DNA of 6,507 nt from Dictyoglomaceae bacterium. GTDB taxonomy: Bacteria > Dictyoglomota > Dictyoglomia > Dictyoglomales > Dictyoglomaceae. The translations under genes were made by a program, and so were the position numbers. The stretch is taken from assembly GCA_028276205.1 (NCBI GenBank), contig JAPYWU010000083.1:1-6507 (forward strand), in the 5' to 3' direction. Positions 1 through 6,369 of the stretch are shown piece after piece. The stretch's first letter is position 1. Each line of letters opens with the position of its first letter. The notes below the pieces were generated by a model that was not told the DNA's origin, made no database searches, and saw nothing but the letters and a program-made list of their open reading frames with translations.

Positions 1-123
1 GGAAGAGACTATAATATATTCTTCCTACTTAAGGCAAAATGTGAAATTGTGGCAAAGAATTTAGGTGTAAACGAAGGAGACTCAGTATTTTTATACGAAA
101 AGGCTAATCAAAAGAGATTATAG
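1..123 (+). CDS. 3' end of an unidentified gene (partial, C-terminal 40 residues)
   Basis: An open frame runs in from the left edge and stops at TAG 121-123, giving 40 residues. The visible part is a hydrophobic stretch (YNIFFLL), then a charged tail containing CEIVAKNLGVNEGDSVFLYEK. The LGV-x-EGD-x-VFL pattern looks like the end of a small beta-rich or swapped-hairpin domain, but the fragment is too short to assign a family. The last 20 bp overlap the 3' end of the convergent gene at 104-691. The frame has no internal stop and its AGA/AAG/GAA-rich codon use matches the neighbours, so I take it as a real gene tail. No function is proposed. Confidence 0.6.
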   Translation, partial: GRDYNIFFLLKAKCEIVAKNLGVNEGDSVFLYEKANQKRL

Positions 124-691
124 CAAGAGATCTATCTAAAACTAAATTATATACTTTATCTTCCACAAAAACTTTTACAAAATAATAATTATCTTTTTCT
201 TCCACTTCTACTTGAATATCTTCCTCCTTTATTATTCCTTTAACCCTCATAAAATCTTTAATTATATCCTTAATATTATCCTTTGAAATCTCTCCTACCC
301 TTTCCACTTCTCTTATTACATAGCCTGATCCTCTTTCATCCCCTACAAGCTCTATAGTAGCATATATAAGATCTAAAGGTCTCAAATAATAACATAAAAG
401 TAGATTTCTATTTTCAGGAAGAAGCAAAACCTTAGGATCTATACTTTTCAAAGAATAGGGTATAGCTAAAATCAAATCTCCTTTCTTAATAAAATTTTTA
501 TAACCTTCTATTGATTTACTTTCTAATACCTCTAATACTAACTCTACATACGGAAATTTGCCTAAGATTACACTTTTTACCTTTGCCAAGACTAAACTCT
601 TGTTTTCAACAATTGGCATACTTTGGGCAAAGGTATATTGATAAAGAAACAAAAGGCTTAAAACCATGATCAAAAACTTTATAACATTCAT
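104..691 (-). CDS. Small exported protein of unknown function (195 aa)
   Basis: This is a 195-residue protein with a clear Sec signal peptide: Lys5, a hydrophobic core at about residues 6-17, and a predicted signal peptidase I cleavage after YTFA (A22/Q23). The mature part (about 173 residues) has no further membrane segment. Its N-terminal half alternates beta-type stretches (about residues 31-80, including KKGDLILAIPYSL). A Lys/Asp-rich helix follows at about residues 135-150, then a C-terminal beta pair with the pattern YYFVKVFVEDKVYNLVLDRS. That last part loosely resembles PepSY-like export domains, which is only a guess from the pattern. The ATG at 691-689 is supported by a GGGAGGAG Shine-Dalgarno at 704-697. 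The gene is divergent from the metalloprotease and shares its promoter region. The signal peptide ending (TFA then Q) is nearly the same as that of the protease. Gene identity is secure; function is unknown. Confidence 0.85.
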   Translation of the reverse strand: MNVIKFLIMVLSLLFLYQYTFAQSMPIVENKSLVLAKVKSVILGKFPYVELVLEVLESKSIEGYKNFIKKGDLILAIPYSLKSIDPKVLLLPENRNLLLCYYLRPLDLIYATIELVGDERGSGYVIREVERVGEISKDNIKDIIKDFMRVKGIIKEEDIQVEVEEKDNYYFVKVFVEDKVYNLVLDRSLAIISFD

Positions 692-709
692 TTCTTCTCC
701 TCCCTTTTT

Positions 710-739
710 ATTACAAAACTACAATTTTTATTATATAAT
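710..739 (+). promoter_or_regulatory. Putative sigma70-type promoter of the metalloprotease/barrel unit
   Basis: A perfect TATAAT -10 box lies at 734-739. A -35-like ATTACA (4 of 6 matches to TTGACA) lies at 710-715 with an 18-bp spacer; TTACAA at 711-716 with 17 bp is the alternative. Transcription would start near 746, giving a 5' leader of about 37 nt. The leader carries a GGGAGG Shine-Dalgarno at 771-776, 6 nt before the ATG at 783. The -10 boxes of the two divergent promoters overlap, so the two directions may compete for polymerase. Confidence 0.55.
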
Positions 740-758
740 ATTCACTAGTTGAGAACTA
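730..758 (-). promoter_or_regulatory. Putative promoter -10 for the 195-aa exported protein gene
   Basis: On the - strand a perfect TATAAT lies at 735-730, about 40 nt upstream of the ATG at 691. No good -35 hexamer sits at 16-18 bp spacing (the region around 753-758 is a poor match), so this is a weaker call than the opposing promoter. Its -10 overlaps the -10 of the + strand promoter by two bases (734-735). Confidence 0.4.
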
Positions 759-782
759 AAATTCCATCGAGGGAGGTTAAAG

Positions 783-3700
783 ATGCGAAGGGGTATATCG
801 ATTCTACTAACAATTTTTATCTTTCTATCCTTATTATTTACCTTCACCTTTGCCCAAACTATACCAATCACCAAAGTTCACATAATGCCACCTCATGAAA
901 AACTCTTAAACAAGAAGATTGAGCTTCCAAAACTTCCTGAAGTAACCCCCGAAAACATACCCCAAGGGACAAGAATCTATGGAACTATTGAAAAAGCCCA
1001 AGGAATAGGTAAAGCTATTGTAATTCCAGTAGAATTTACAGATAAGCCAAGACAACCCGATGACGTTATTCCTTCAAACTACTTTAATCTACTTTTTAAC
1101 AGTATTGGAGCAGACTGGAGTAATATCAACCCATACAACGTGGGAAGTGTAAAAGAATTTTATTTAGAAAATTCCTATAACCAATTTGATATCACAGCTA
1201 CCATACTTCCTTGGTACACAGCAAGATATACCTATACCACATATATAAACGATGGAAATAATGGTTTTAACGGAGGAGTCTTTATATTAGTAAGAGAAGT
1301 CTTACAAAATGCAGTTAACAATGGTTATGATTTAAGAAATTATGATGTAATTTTTATTATCCATTCTGGACAAGGAGCAGAATGGACAGGAGATACCAAT
1401 GATATATGGTCTCACTCATCTGCAGTCTATGTAACTATAAATGGTCAACAGGTTCCAGTTAGATATACTATTCAGCCAGAGTATATGTTAGATTATGATT
1501 CTAATGGTAATCCTGTAATAGTTCCTCAAACAGTAGGAGTTTTTGTACATGAGATGGGGCATGCCTTTGGAAGACTTCCAGATCTTTATGATAGAGATTA
1601 TTCTTCCTTAGGTCTTGGAAGATGGAGTCTTATGGCAGGGGGATCATGGAATGGACCTATCGGTCCTGGAGGATATACCCTTGGTGGTGGACCTTCCCAT
1701 TTTGATGCATGGAGCAAAATTCAGCTTGGATGGGTCACACCAATTGTTCCAAAAGATAATCTAACTAACGTGATAATTCCACCAGTTGAAAAAGAGCCTG
1801 TAGTATATAAACTTTGGACCGACGGAGCTGAAGGACCTCAATACTTTCTATTGGAAAATAGACAAGCTATAGGCTTTGATCGTTTCTTAAGAGGGTTTGG
1901 ACTTCTTATATATCATGTAGATGAAAATATGAGAAATTATCAAAATGATGTTGAGTGGTATCCAGGACTTGACCCCACATTACATTATCTTGTAGCTCTT
2001 GAACAAGCAAATGGTTTGTGGCAACTTGAAAAACGTCAATCTTCTGGAAATCCTGGACACCCATATCCTGGATCTACAAGCAATACTACCTTTGATACCA
2101 ATAGCACACCTAATAGCAATGCTTATGGAGAAATTCCTACAGGAGTTGCTGTCAGAAATATCGCAGTTTCAGGAGAAAATATCTCTTGTGATATATCTGT
2201 TAAACAGGAGGCTGTGCCATCCGCACCAACCTTTATATCCCATTTTGCTTGGCTAAATGAGAATCCAAACACTTTAAGACCTCTCTTTAAATGGTCAGCT
2301 CCAAATAGTACAGAAAGCCAACTTCAAGTAGCAGAGGATCCAAACTTTACAAATATAATCATTGATATAACTACAGATAAATCTGAATATAGACCAACCC
2401 TTGATGAAACTTTAAAACCTGGAACCACTTATTATGCAAGGGTAAGATCTAAAAACTCTGCAGGTTACTCTCCATGGACAACAAAATCCTTCACAACCCC
2501 ATCAACCCTTGAAGCCTTACTTGTATCCGATGATGGAGGAAACTATGGTATAGCACCATATATTGAGAAGGCTTTAATAGATGCTAACATAAACTATTTT
2601 ATAATAGATGTATTTAATGATAATGCTGTACCTTCAGCAGATGATATGGCACTATTCAATTTTGTAGTATGGGCAGGAGATTGGGGAGCCATATACGATT
2701 CATCAGTTCAAGATGAGATAATGAAATATTTAGATAATGGTGGAAAATTATTTATATCAAGCCAAGACCTTGGTTGGGGATACTCTGCAGGTTATATTAG
2801 TTCAACCTTCTATAATCAATACCTAAGAGCAGAATTTGTACAAGATGATGTAGGGATATATTCTGTAAAAGGAATAAATAATACCCCATTCGCAAATATT
2901 TCCTTTGATATTAATACAAGGGACTCCGCCATGAACCAAGCATACTTAGATGAAATTGATCCATTAGAAGGTGCAGTACCTATCTTTTTATATAATCCTA
3001 ATGCTTCTCCATCTCCTGTAATGCCTGAAATAAAAATTCCAGATAAAATAAAGGTAAAGAAATCCCCAACTATTGTTAACAAAATTATAGCCTCATCAGG
3101 TACAGCAGGTTTATATTATATAGATCCAGAAAAACACTTTGGTGTAGTGTATCTTGCCTTTGGCTTAGAAGGAGTAGATCCATCAATATCTGGAATAATA
3201 ATGAAAAAGGTTAAAGATTTACTTACAAATCCTCCAAGTATAACTGCTACAGCAACTTCTGTATTTGATCCTTCTAAAGGAGAAAATTGCAATATCAACA
3301 TAACAGTATCAGACGAAATTGGCTATTCTTATCTCACAATAAAGATCTATAATACTATAAATGGTCAAAAGAATATGTTAGTTAAGACCTTAGCTAACAA
3401 TATTAAGGTTCTCAACGGTACATATAATTATTCATGGGATGGAAAAGATGAAAGTGGAGCTTTACAGCTAAATGGTAAATATATAATTGAAATAACCGCT
3501 AAAGATGAATCAAACAATATTATTACAAAGAATTTATATACTACCATATCTTCTGCTTTACCATTGTCACTTGTAAATGTAACAAAATTCACAAAAACCT
3601 TTAATCCTAAAGATGGTCCCGCTGAAATACTCTTCAATATAACTCAAAACGCAAAAGTAAAATTCGTAGTTTATGATCTTTCTGGTGTAAAACTATATGA

Positions 3701-3863
3701 AAGAGATTTAGGATACTTACCAGCAGGAAATTACAGCATCCTTTGGGATGGAACAAACTGGAAAGGCCAAACCTTAAAGAATGGTCTATATCTATTCCAG
3801 ATTGTAGCAACATCTGATCAAGGAGAGGTAAGAATAAATAGATTCATAGGTATACTGAAGTAA
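783..3863 (+). CDS. Secreted multidomain M6-family (immune inhibitor A-like) zinc metalloprotease
   Basis: A 1026-residue extracellular or surface peptidase predicted to cleave proteins with a single zinc ion. In order: signal peptide 1-24 (cleavage TFA/Q25); a short pro-region; the M6 catalytic domain from about residue 75 (IVIPVEFTDKP at 80-89), with HEMGH at 256-260 (zinc ligands H256 and H260, catalytic E257), D267/D270 nearby as the likely third ligand, and a Met-turn at WSLMAGGSW 281-289. A DYDSNGN loop (237-243) looks like a calcium site. The family's beta domain follows (about 315-475, with FLLENRQ and GFGLLIYHVDE). Then come a fibronectin type III domain (about 480-574), a glutamine-amidotransferase-like domain without a visible nucleophile Cys (about 577-815), and two FlgD-type Ig domains (about 818-925 and 928-1026). 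InhA itself is about 800 residues, so the C-terminus is extended. The ATG at 783 has GGGAGG 6 nt upstream. The barrel gene 40 bp downstream is probably co-transcribed. Substrate unknown. Confidence 0.92.
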   Translation: MRRGISILLTIFIFLSLLFTFTFAQTIPITKVHIMPPHEKLLNKKIELPKLPEVTPENIPQGTRIYGTIEKAQGIGKAIVIPVEFTDKPRQPDDVIPSNYFNLLFNSIGADWSNINPYNVGSVKEFYLENSYNQFDITATILPWYTARYTYTTYINDGNNGFNGGVFILVREVLQNAVNNGYDLRNYDVIFIIHSGQGAEWTGDTNDIWSHSSAVYVTINGQQVPVRYTIQPEYMLDYDSNGNPVIVPQTVGVFVHEMGHAFGRLPDLYDRDYSSLGLGRWSLMAGGSWNGPIGPGGYTLGGGPSHFDAWSKIQLGWVTPIVPKDNLTNVIIPPVEKEPVVYKLWTDGAEGPQYFLLENRQAIGFDRFLRGFGLLIYHVDENMRNYQNDVEWYPGLDPTLHYLVALEQANGLWQLEKRQSSGNPGHPYPGSTSNTTFDTNSTPNSNAYGEIPTGVAVRNIAVSGENISCDISVKQEAVPSAPTFISHFAWLNENPNTLRPLFKWSAPNSTESQLQVAEDPNFTNIIIDITTDKSEYRPTLDETLKPGTTYYARVRSKNSAGYSPWTTKSFTTPSTLEALLVSDDGGNYGIAPYIEKALIDANINYFIIDVFNDNAVPSADDMALFNFVVWAGDWGAIYDSSVQDEIMKYLDNGGKLFISSQDLGWGYSAGYISSTFYNQYLRAEFVQDDVGIYSVKGINNTPFANISFDINTRDSAMNQAYLDEIDPLEGAVPIFLYNPNASPSPVMPEIKIPDKIKVKKSPTIVNKIIASSGTAGLYYIDPEKHFGVVYLAFGLEGVDPSISGIIMKKVKDLLTNPPSITATATSVFDPSKGENCNINITVSDEIGYSYLTIKIYNTINGQKNMLVKTLANNIKVLNGTYNYSWDGKDESGALQLNGKYIIEITAKDESNNIITKNLYTTISSALPLSLVNVTKFTKTFNPKDGPAEILFNITQNAKVKFVVYDLSGVKLYERDLGYLPAGNYSILWDGTNWKGQTLKNGLYLFQIVATSDQGEVRINRFIGILK

Positions 3864-3887
3864 TATTTAATAATTTGGTAGGATATG

Positions 3888-3894
3888 AAGGAGG
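3888..3894 (+). promoter_or_regulatory. Shine-Dalgarno site of the barrel protein gene
   Basis: AAGGAGG lies 9 nt before the ATG at 3904. It is the strongest ribosome binding site in the window and fixes this start. The 40-bp gap after the protease stop contains no hairpin and no convincing promoter, so the gene is probably read from the protease transcript. Confidence 0.7.
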
Positions 3895-3903
3895 ATTAAA
3901 ACT

Positions 3904-4773
3904 ATGAAAAAGATTCTTTTGATTAGTATAATTAGCTTATTTCTTTTATCGTATACCTTTGCAAGTAGCACAGGGGGAGCCTTCTCCCCCGTCATTCTTA
4001 ATGCAAGATCAGCTGGAATGGGAGAGGCATATGTGGCAATCTCTGACGATTTAGGTGGGTTAGTATATAACCCAGCAGGCCTTACAAATATAAATTTAGT
4101 AACCTTAGGCTTTAACCATCTACAGATACCACAAGGATTTACAAGAGTAGAGTTTATAGGAGCAAGTTATAATATCAATGGAACTATTGTAGGAGCTGGA
4201 ATAGAAGCCAAAGGAATTACCAATGAAGAAGAACTTCTTTTCCCATTTCAAGAAAATGCAGTAAGTTTAAACATAGCAAGAAAAATTTTTCCCAACTTAA
4301 GCTTAGGATTTAGAGGACACTTTTATTCAGCAACTCTTGATACTGCTTCAGGAGTAGGATTTGGATTTGATCTTGGAGCTATATATGAAGTAAATAATAT
4401 GTTAAAAATAGGCGCTTGTTGGTACAATCCTATAAGCTATCTTAAGTGGAGTACTGGAACTATAGAATCGGTAGGAAAAGAAGATTTAGTTTTAGGAACT
4501 TACATAAATTTAGATCTTAAATCCTTCTTATTATCTTTAGCATTAGACCTATCTCTATATGACAAAATGTATTTCTATCAAAGACTACATTTAGGATCAG
4601 AGTTAAAAATATCTGGAACTCCCATACTTTTAAGAACTGGATATAATGGAGAAAAAAATACTTTCAGCTTGGGAGTAGGACTTAATCTTAATAATATCCA
4701 ATTTGATTATGCATTCCTCTATTCAAAAGATCTTTCTAATCAACATGTATTTGGACTCGCGTTAAAATTTTAA
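3904..4773 (+). CDS. PorV/UPF0164-like outer-membrane beta-barrel protein
   Basis: A 289-residue protein with a Sec signal peptide (KK at 2-3, hydrophobic 4-15, cleavage YTFA20/S21). Right after it comes the family hallmark: GGAFSPVILNARSAGMGEA, then an AISDDLGGLVYNPAGL segment. This N-terminal hatch-like motif is shared by the PorV/PorQ, UPF0164 and FadL-related barrels. The rest is a run of amphipathic beta strands joined by short turns, and the protein ends in ...LALKF. A terminal Phe is the usual recognition signal of outer-membrane barrels for the BAM complex. The length is near the UPF0164 type and somewhat shorter than Bacteroidota PorV. In Bacteroidota, PorV carries type IX secretion cargo to the surface. 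Here the upstream co-transcribed gene encodes a protease with a sorting-like C-terminal domain, which suggests a matching role, but that is inference. A small-molecule transport or purely structural role is the alternative. Confidence 0.8.
   Translation: MKKILLISIISLFLLSYTFASSTGGAFSPVILNARSAGMGEAYVAISDDLGGLVYNPAGLTNINLVTLGFNHLQIPQGFTRVEFIGASYNINGTIVGAGIEAKGITNEEELLFPFQENAVSLNIARKIFPNLSLGFRGHFYSATLDTASGVGFGFDLGAIYEVNNMLKIGACWYNPISYLKWSTGTIESVGKEDLVLGTYINLDLKSFLLSLALDLSLYDKMYFYQRLHLGSELKISGTPILLRTGYNGEKNTFSLGVGLNLNNIQFDYAFLYSKDLSNQHVFGLALKF
3973..3990 (+). repeat. GC-rich perfect hairpin inside the barrel gene
   Basis: GGGGGAG (3973-3979) and CTCCCCC (3984-3990) are a perfect 7-bp inverted repeat with a CCTT loop, at codons 24-29, just after the signal peptide. 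No U-run follows, so it is not an intrinsic terminator. It is by far the most stable short local structure in an AT-rich gene. Confidence 0.75.
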
Positions 4774-4796
4774 GATAAGCTTAAAGATTTATAGAG

Positions 4797-4835
4797 AAAA
4801 AGGCCTCCTTTAAATCGGGAGGCCTTTTTATTTTG
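4797..4835 (+). terminator. Strong rho-independent terminator of the protease/barrel unit
   Basis: A perfect 12-bp stem (AAAAAGGCCTCC at 4797-4808 with GGAGGCCTTTTT at 4818-4829) encloses a 9-nt loop. It is followed by a T-rich run through 4834. It starts 23 bp after the barrel stop codon and separates that unit from the SRAP gene. Confidence 0.93.
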
Positions 4836-4863
4836 TAAAAAATAGACAATTCTGTGATACAAT
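4833..4863 (+). promoter_or_regulatory. Putative extended -10 promoter of the SRAP gene
   Basis: TGATACAAT at 4855-4863 is an extended -10 (TG, one base, then TACAAT with 5 of 6 matches). The best -35-like hexamer is TTGTAA at 4833-4838 with a long 19-bp spacer, which the extended -10 could compensate for. The start would fall near 4870, giving a leader of about 20 nt with AAAGGAG at 4877-4883, 7 nt before the ATG. It lies directly behind the terminator, so the SRAP gene appears independently transcribed. Confidence 0.5.
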
Positions 4864-4890
4864 TTAAAAATAGCAGAAAGGAGATAAATT

Positions 4891-5589
4891 ATGTGTGGTA
4901 GATTTACCCTTATTCAAGTAGAAAAAATACCTGAGAGATTTGATGTAAAGATTTTAGGTGAAGTTAATTTAAAAAAAAGATATAATATTTCACCCGATCA
5001 ACCTGTACCCATAGTTTTTCAGGAAAGTCCTAATAAATTAGAAGAAATGATATGGGGATTTATACCCCACTGGGCAAAAGAAAGGCCAAAAGAAAGACCT
5101 ATAAATGCAAGAGCAGAATCCCTTCTTGAAAAAGCTATGTTTAAAGATTCCTTTTTGAAAAGACGTTGCTTAGTACCTTCTGATGGATTTTATGAATGGA
5201 AAAAAGTGGGCAAAGAAAAAATACCTTATTATATTAAAATGAAAGACAATTCTCTTTTTGCCTTTGCAGGAATCTATGATATTTGGATTAGTCCCGAGGG
5301 AAAGCCAATTAAAACCTTCACCATAATAACCACAGAACCAAATGAACTGGTTAGAGAAATTCATGAAAGAATGCCCGTAATACTTAGTAAAGAAGAGGAG
5401 AAAATATGGGTAAATAAGGAAGAAAAAGATATAGAAAAGCTTCTCTCTCTTTTAAAACCTTATCCTGCAGATGAAATGGAAGCATATCCTGTATCCAAAA
5501 AGGTAAATAATCCTCAAAATGATTCTGAAGACCTTATCAGACCTGTAAAAATCTTTTATATAAAAGGACAAAACAGACTTGATCTTTAA
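4891..5589 (+). CDS. SRAP-domain protein (YedK/HMCES family), abasic-site DNA-protein crosslinking
   Basis: A 232-residue cytoplasmic protein covering the whole SRAP domain. In this family the initiator Met is removed and Cys2 forms a thiazolidine crosslink with abasic sites in single-stranded DNA, shielding them during replication. The sequence shows MCGRF at 1-5 (Cys2), a YNISP segment, NARAES at 72-77 (Asn72), DGFYEW at 98-103 (Glu102) and HERMP at 158-162 (His158). These correspond to the C2, N75, E105 and H160 set of E. coli YedK. The C-terminal YPVSKKVNN segment is also typical. All active-site residues are present and the length is normal. The start is certain because Cys must be residue 2, and AAAGGAG lies 7 nt upstream. 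It stands alone between a terminator and a convergent lipase gene, with no repair genes or LexA-like box seen nearby. Confidence 0.95.
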   Translation: MCGRFTLIQVEKIPERFDVKILGEVNLKKRYNISPDQPVPIVFQESPNKLEEMIWGFIPHWAKERPKERPINARAESLLEKAMFKDSFLKRRCLVPSDGFYEWKKVGKEKIPYYIKMKDNSLFAFAGIYDIWISPEGKPIKTFTIITTEPNELVREIHERMPVILSKEEEKIWVNKEEKDIEKLLSLLKPYPADEMEAYPVSKKVNNPQNDSEDLIRPVKIFYIKGQNRLDL

Positions 5590-6347
5590 TTATGCTTTTC
5601 TATCCAATCATAAATAGTATTATAAAACTTATCTTTATATTCCTCATCCTCAAAAAGTTCATGATATCCACCAGGAAATTCTATTAAACTTTTATCTACC
5701 ACAGTAAGTTTTTTGAAAAATTCTCTTGCTCCGTTTGGATCCACATATCTATCATCAGTAGGTACAAGGATTAAAGTTGGTACCTTCATATCCTTAGCCT
5801 TTTCATGAGCTACCCTAATATTTTCAATCATACTCAATCCAAGCCTAAAAGATATCTTACTATGCATGAGAGGGTCACTTGCCACTTTCTTAATTACCTC
5901 TTTATTTCTGGATAGATACTCTGGGTCTAATTTATTATTCACAGTAACATGGGGAAAAAGCCTGCCAATGCTTCTTGCCATAATATTGGTTAAAGGGTCC
6001 ACTCTTATCCCTAAGGCTGGAGCAGATACTACAAGACTTTTAATTCTTTCTTGCCTTTCCTGAGTATATCTTACAGCAATAAGTCCCCCAAGACTATGTC
6101 CAAAAATATGAAACTTAGGAATACCAAAAGTAACCTCATCAATTACACTTAAAATCTCTTCAATTGTAGTATCTCCTCTCTTTCCATCACTCCTACCATG
6201 CCCTGGATGATCAAAGGTAACGACCCCATATTCCATATTTACAAAATCTTCTACCATTTTTCTGTATCTTCCGCTATGCTCTCCAAGACCATGTACAATA
6301 ACCACCCATCCCTTCTTAGGATTACCCTCTCTTAAGGAATAAATCAT
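5586..6347 (-). CDS. Alpha/beta hydrolase, monoacylglycerol lipase/lysophospholipase-like
   Basis: A 253-residue serine hydrolase of the Hydrolase_4 type, expected to hydrolyse monoacylglycerols, lysophospholipids or similar carboxyl esters. The visible motifs are the oxyanion loop HGLGEHSGRY (19-28), the DHPGHGRSDG loop (46-55), the nucleophile elbow GHSLGG with Ser85, the acid in TDDRYVDP (Asp199, or less likely Asp198), and His229 in GGYHELFED. The SRN-x-EVI-x(7)-DPLMHSKIS stretch in the cap is also typical of monoacylglycerol lipases. There is no signal peptide, so it is probably cytoplasmic. The ATG at 6347-6345 is preceded by a GGGGG Shine-Dalgarno at 6360-6356 set in a small hairpin. 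It follows the partial - strand gene by 26 bp and is probably in its transcript. Its stop codon overlaps the SRAP stop by 4 bp. Substrate cannot be told from sequence alone. Confidence 0.92.
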   Translation of the reverse strand: MIYSLREGNPKKGWVVIVHGLGEHSGRYRKMVEDFVNMEYGVVTFDHPGHGRSDGKRGDTTIEEILSVIDEVTFGIPKFHIFGHSLGGLIAVRYTQERQERIKSLVVSAPALGIRVDPLTNIMARSIGRLFPHVTVNNKLDPEYLSRNKEVIKKVASDPLMHSKISFRLGLSMIENIRVAHEKAKDMKVPTLILVPTDDRYVDPNGAREFFKKLTVVDKSLIEFPGGYHELFEDEEYKDKFYNTIYDWIEKHN

Positions 6348-6349
6348 TT

Positions 6350-6369
6350 TTAAGACCCCCTTGTCTTAA
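6350..6369 (-). promoter_or_regulatory. Hairpin enclosing the lipase ribosome binding site
   Basis: Read on the - strand, TTAAGAC (6369-6363) pairs perfectly with GTCTTAA (6356-6350) around a 6-nt AAGGGG loop. The presumed Shine-Dalgarno (AAGGGGG) occupies the loop and the first base of the 3' arm, and the lipase ATG starts 2 nt after the hairpin. The stem is AT-rich, so its stability at high growth temperature is doubtful. Confidence 0.5.

Noticed and set aside
1999..2256. An open + frame of 85 codons inside the protease gene
   Set aside because: It lies wholly within the M6 coding frame, has no ribosome binding site and gives no recognisable protein. It is a shadow frame.
2816..3637. Three - strand open frames opposite the protease C-terminal half
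   Set aside because: They are antisense to well-supported protease domains, lack Shine-Dalgarno sites and show no domain or signal features of their own.
3864..3903. Possible terminator or promoter between the protease and barrel genes
   Set aside because: The 40-bp gap has no inverted repeat with a U-run, and its AT-rich bases give no -35/-10 pair at proper spacing; it is best read as an intra-operon gap.
3973..3990. The GC hairpin read as an intrinsic terminator
   Set aside because: The following bases (GTCATTCTTA) are not a U-tract, and the hairpin lies inside an intact coding frame.
5170..5364. A - strand open frame inside the SRAP gene
   Set aside because: It is antisense to the conserved SRAP core (DGFYEW to HERMP), with odd composition and no start signal.
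5866..6063. A + strand open frame opposite the lipase gene
   Set aside because: It is antisense to the cap and central region of a clear hydrolase. Its hydrophobic look follows from the complementary codons.
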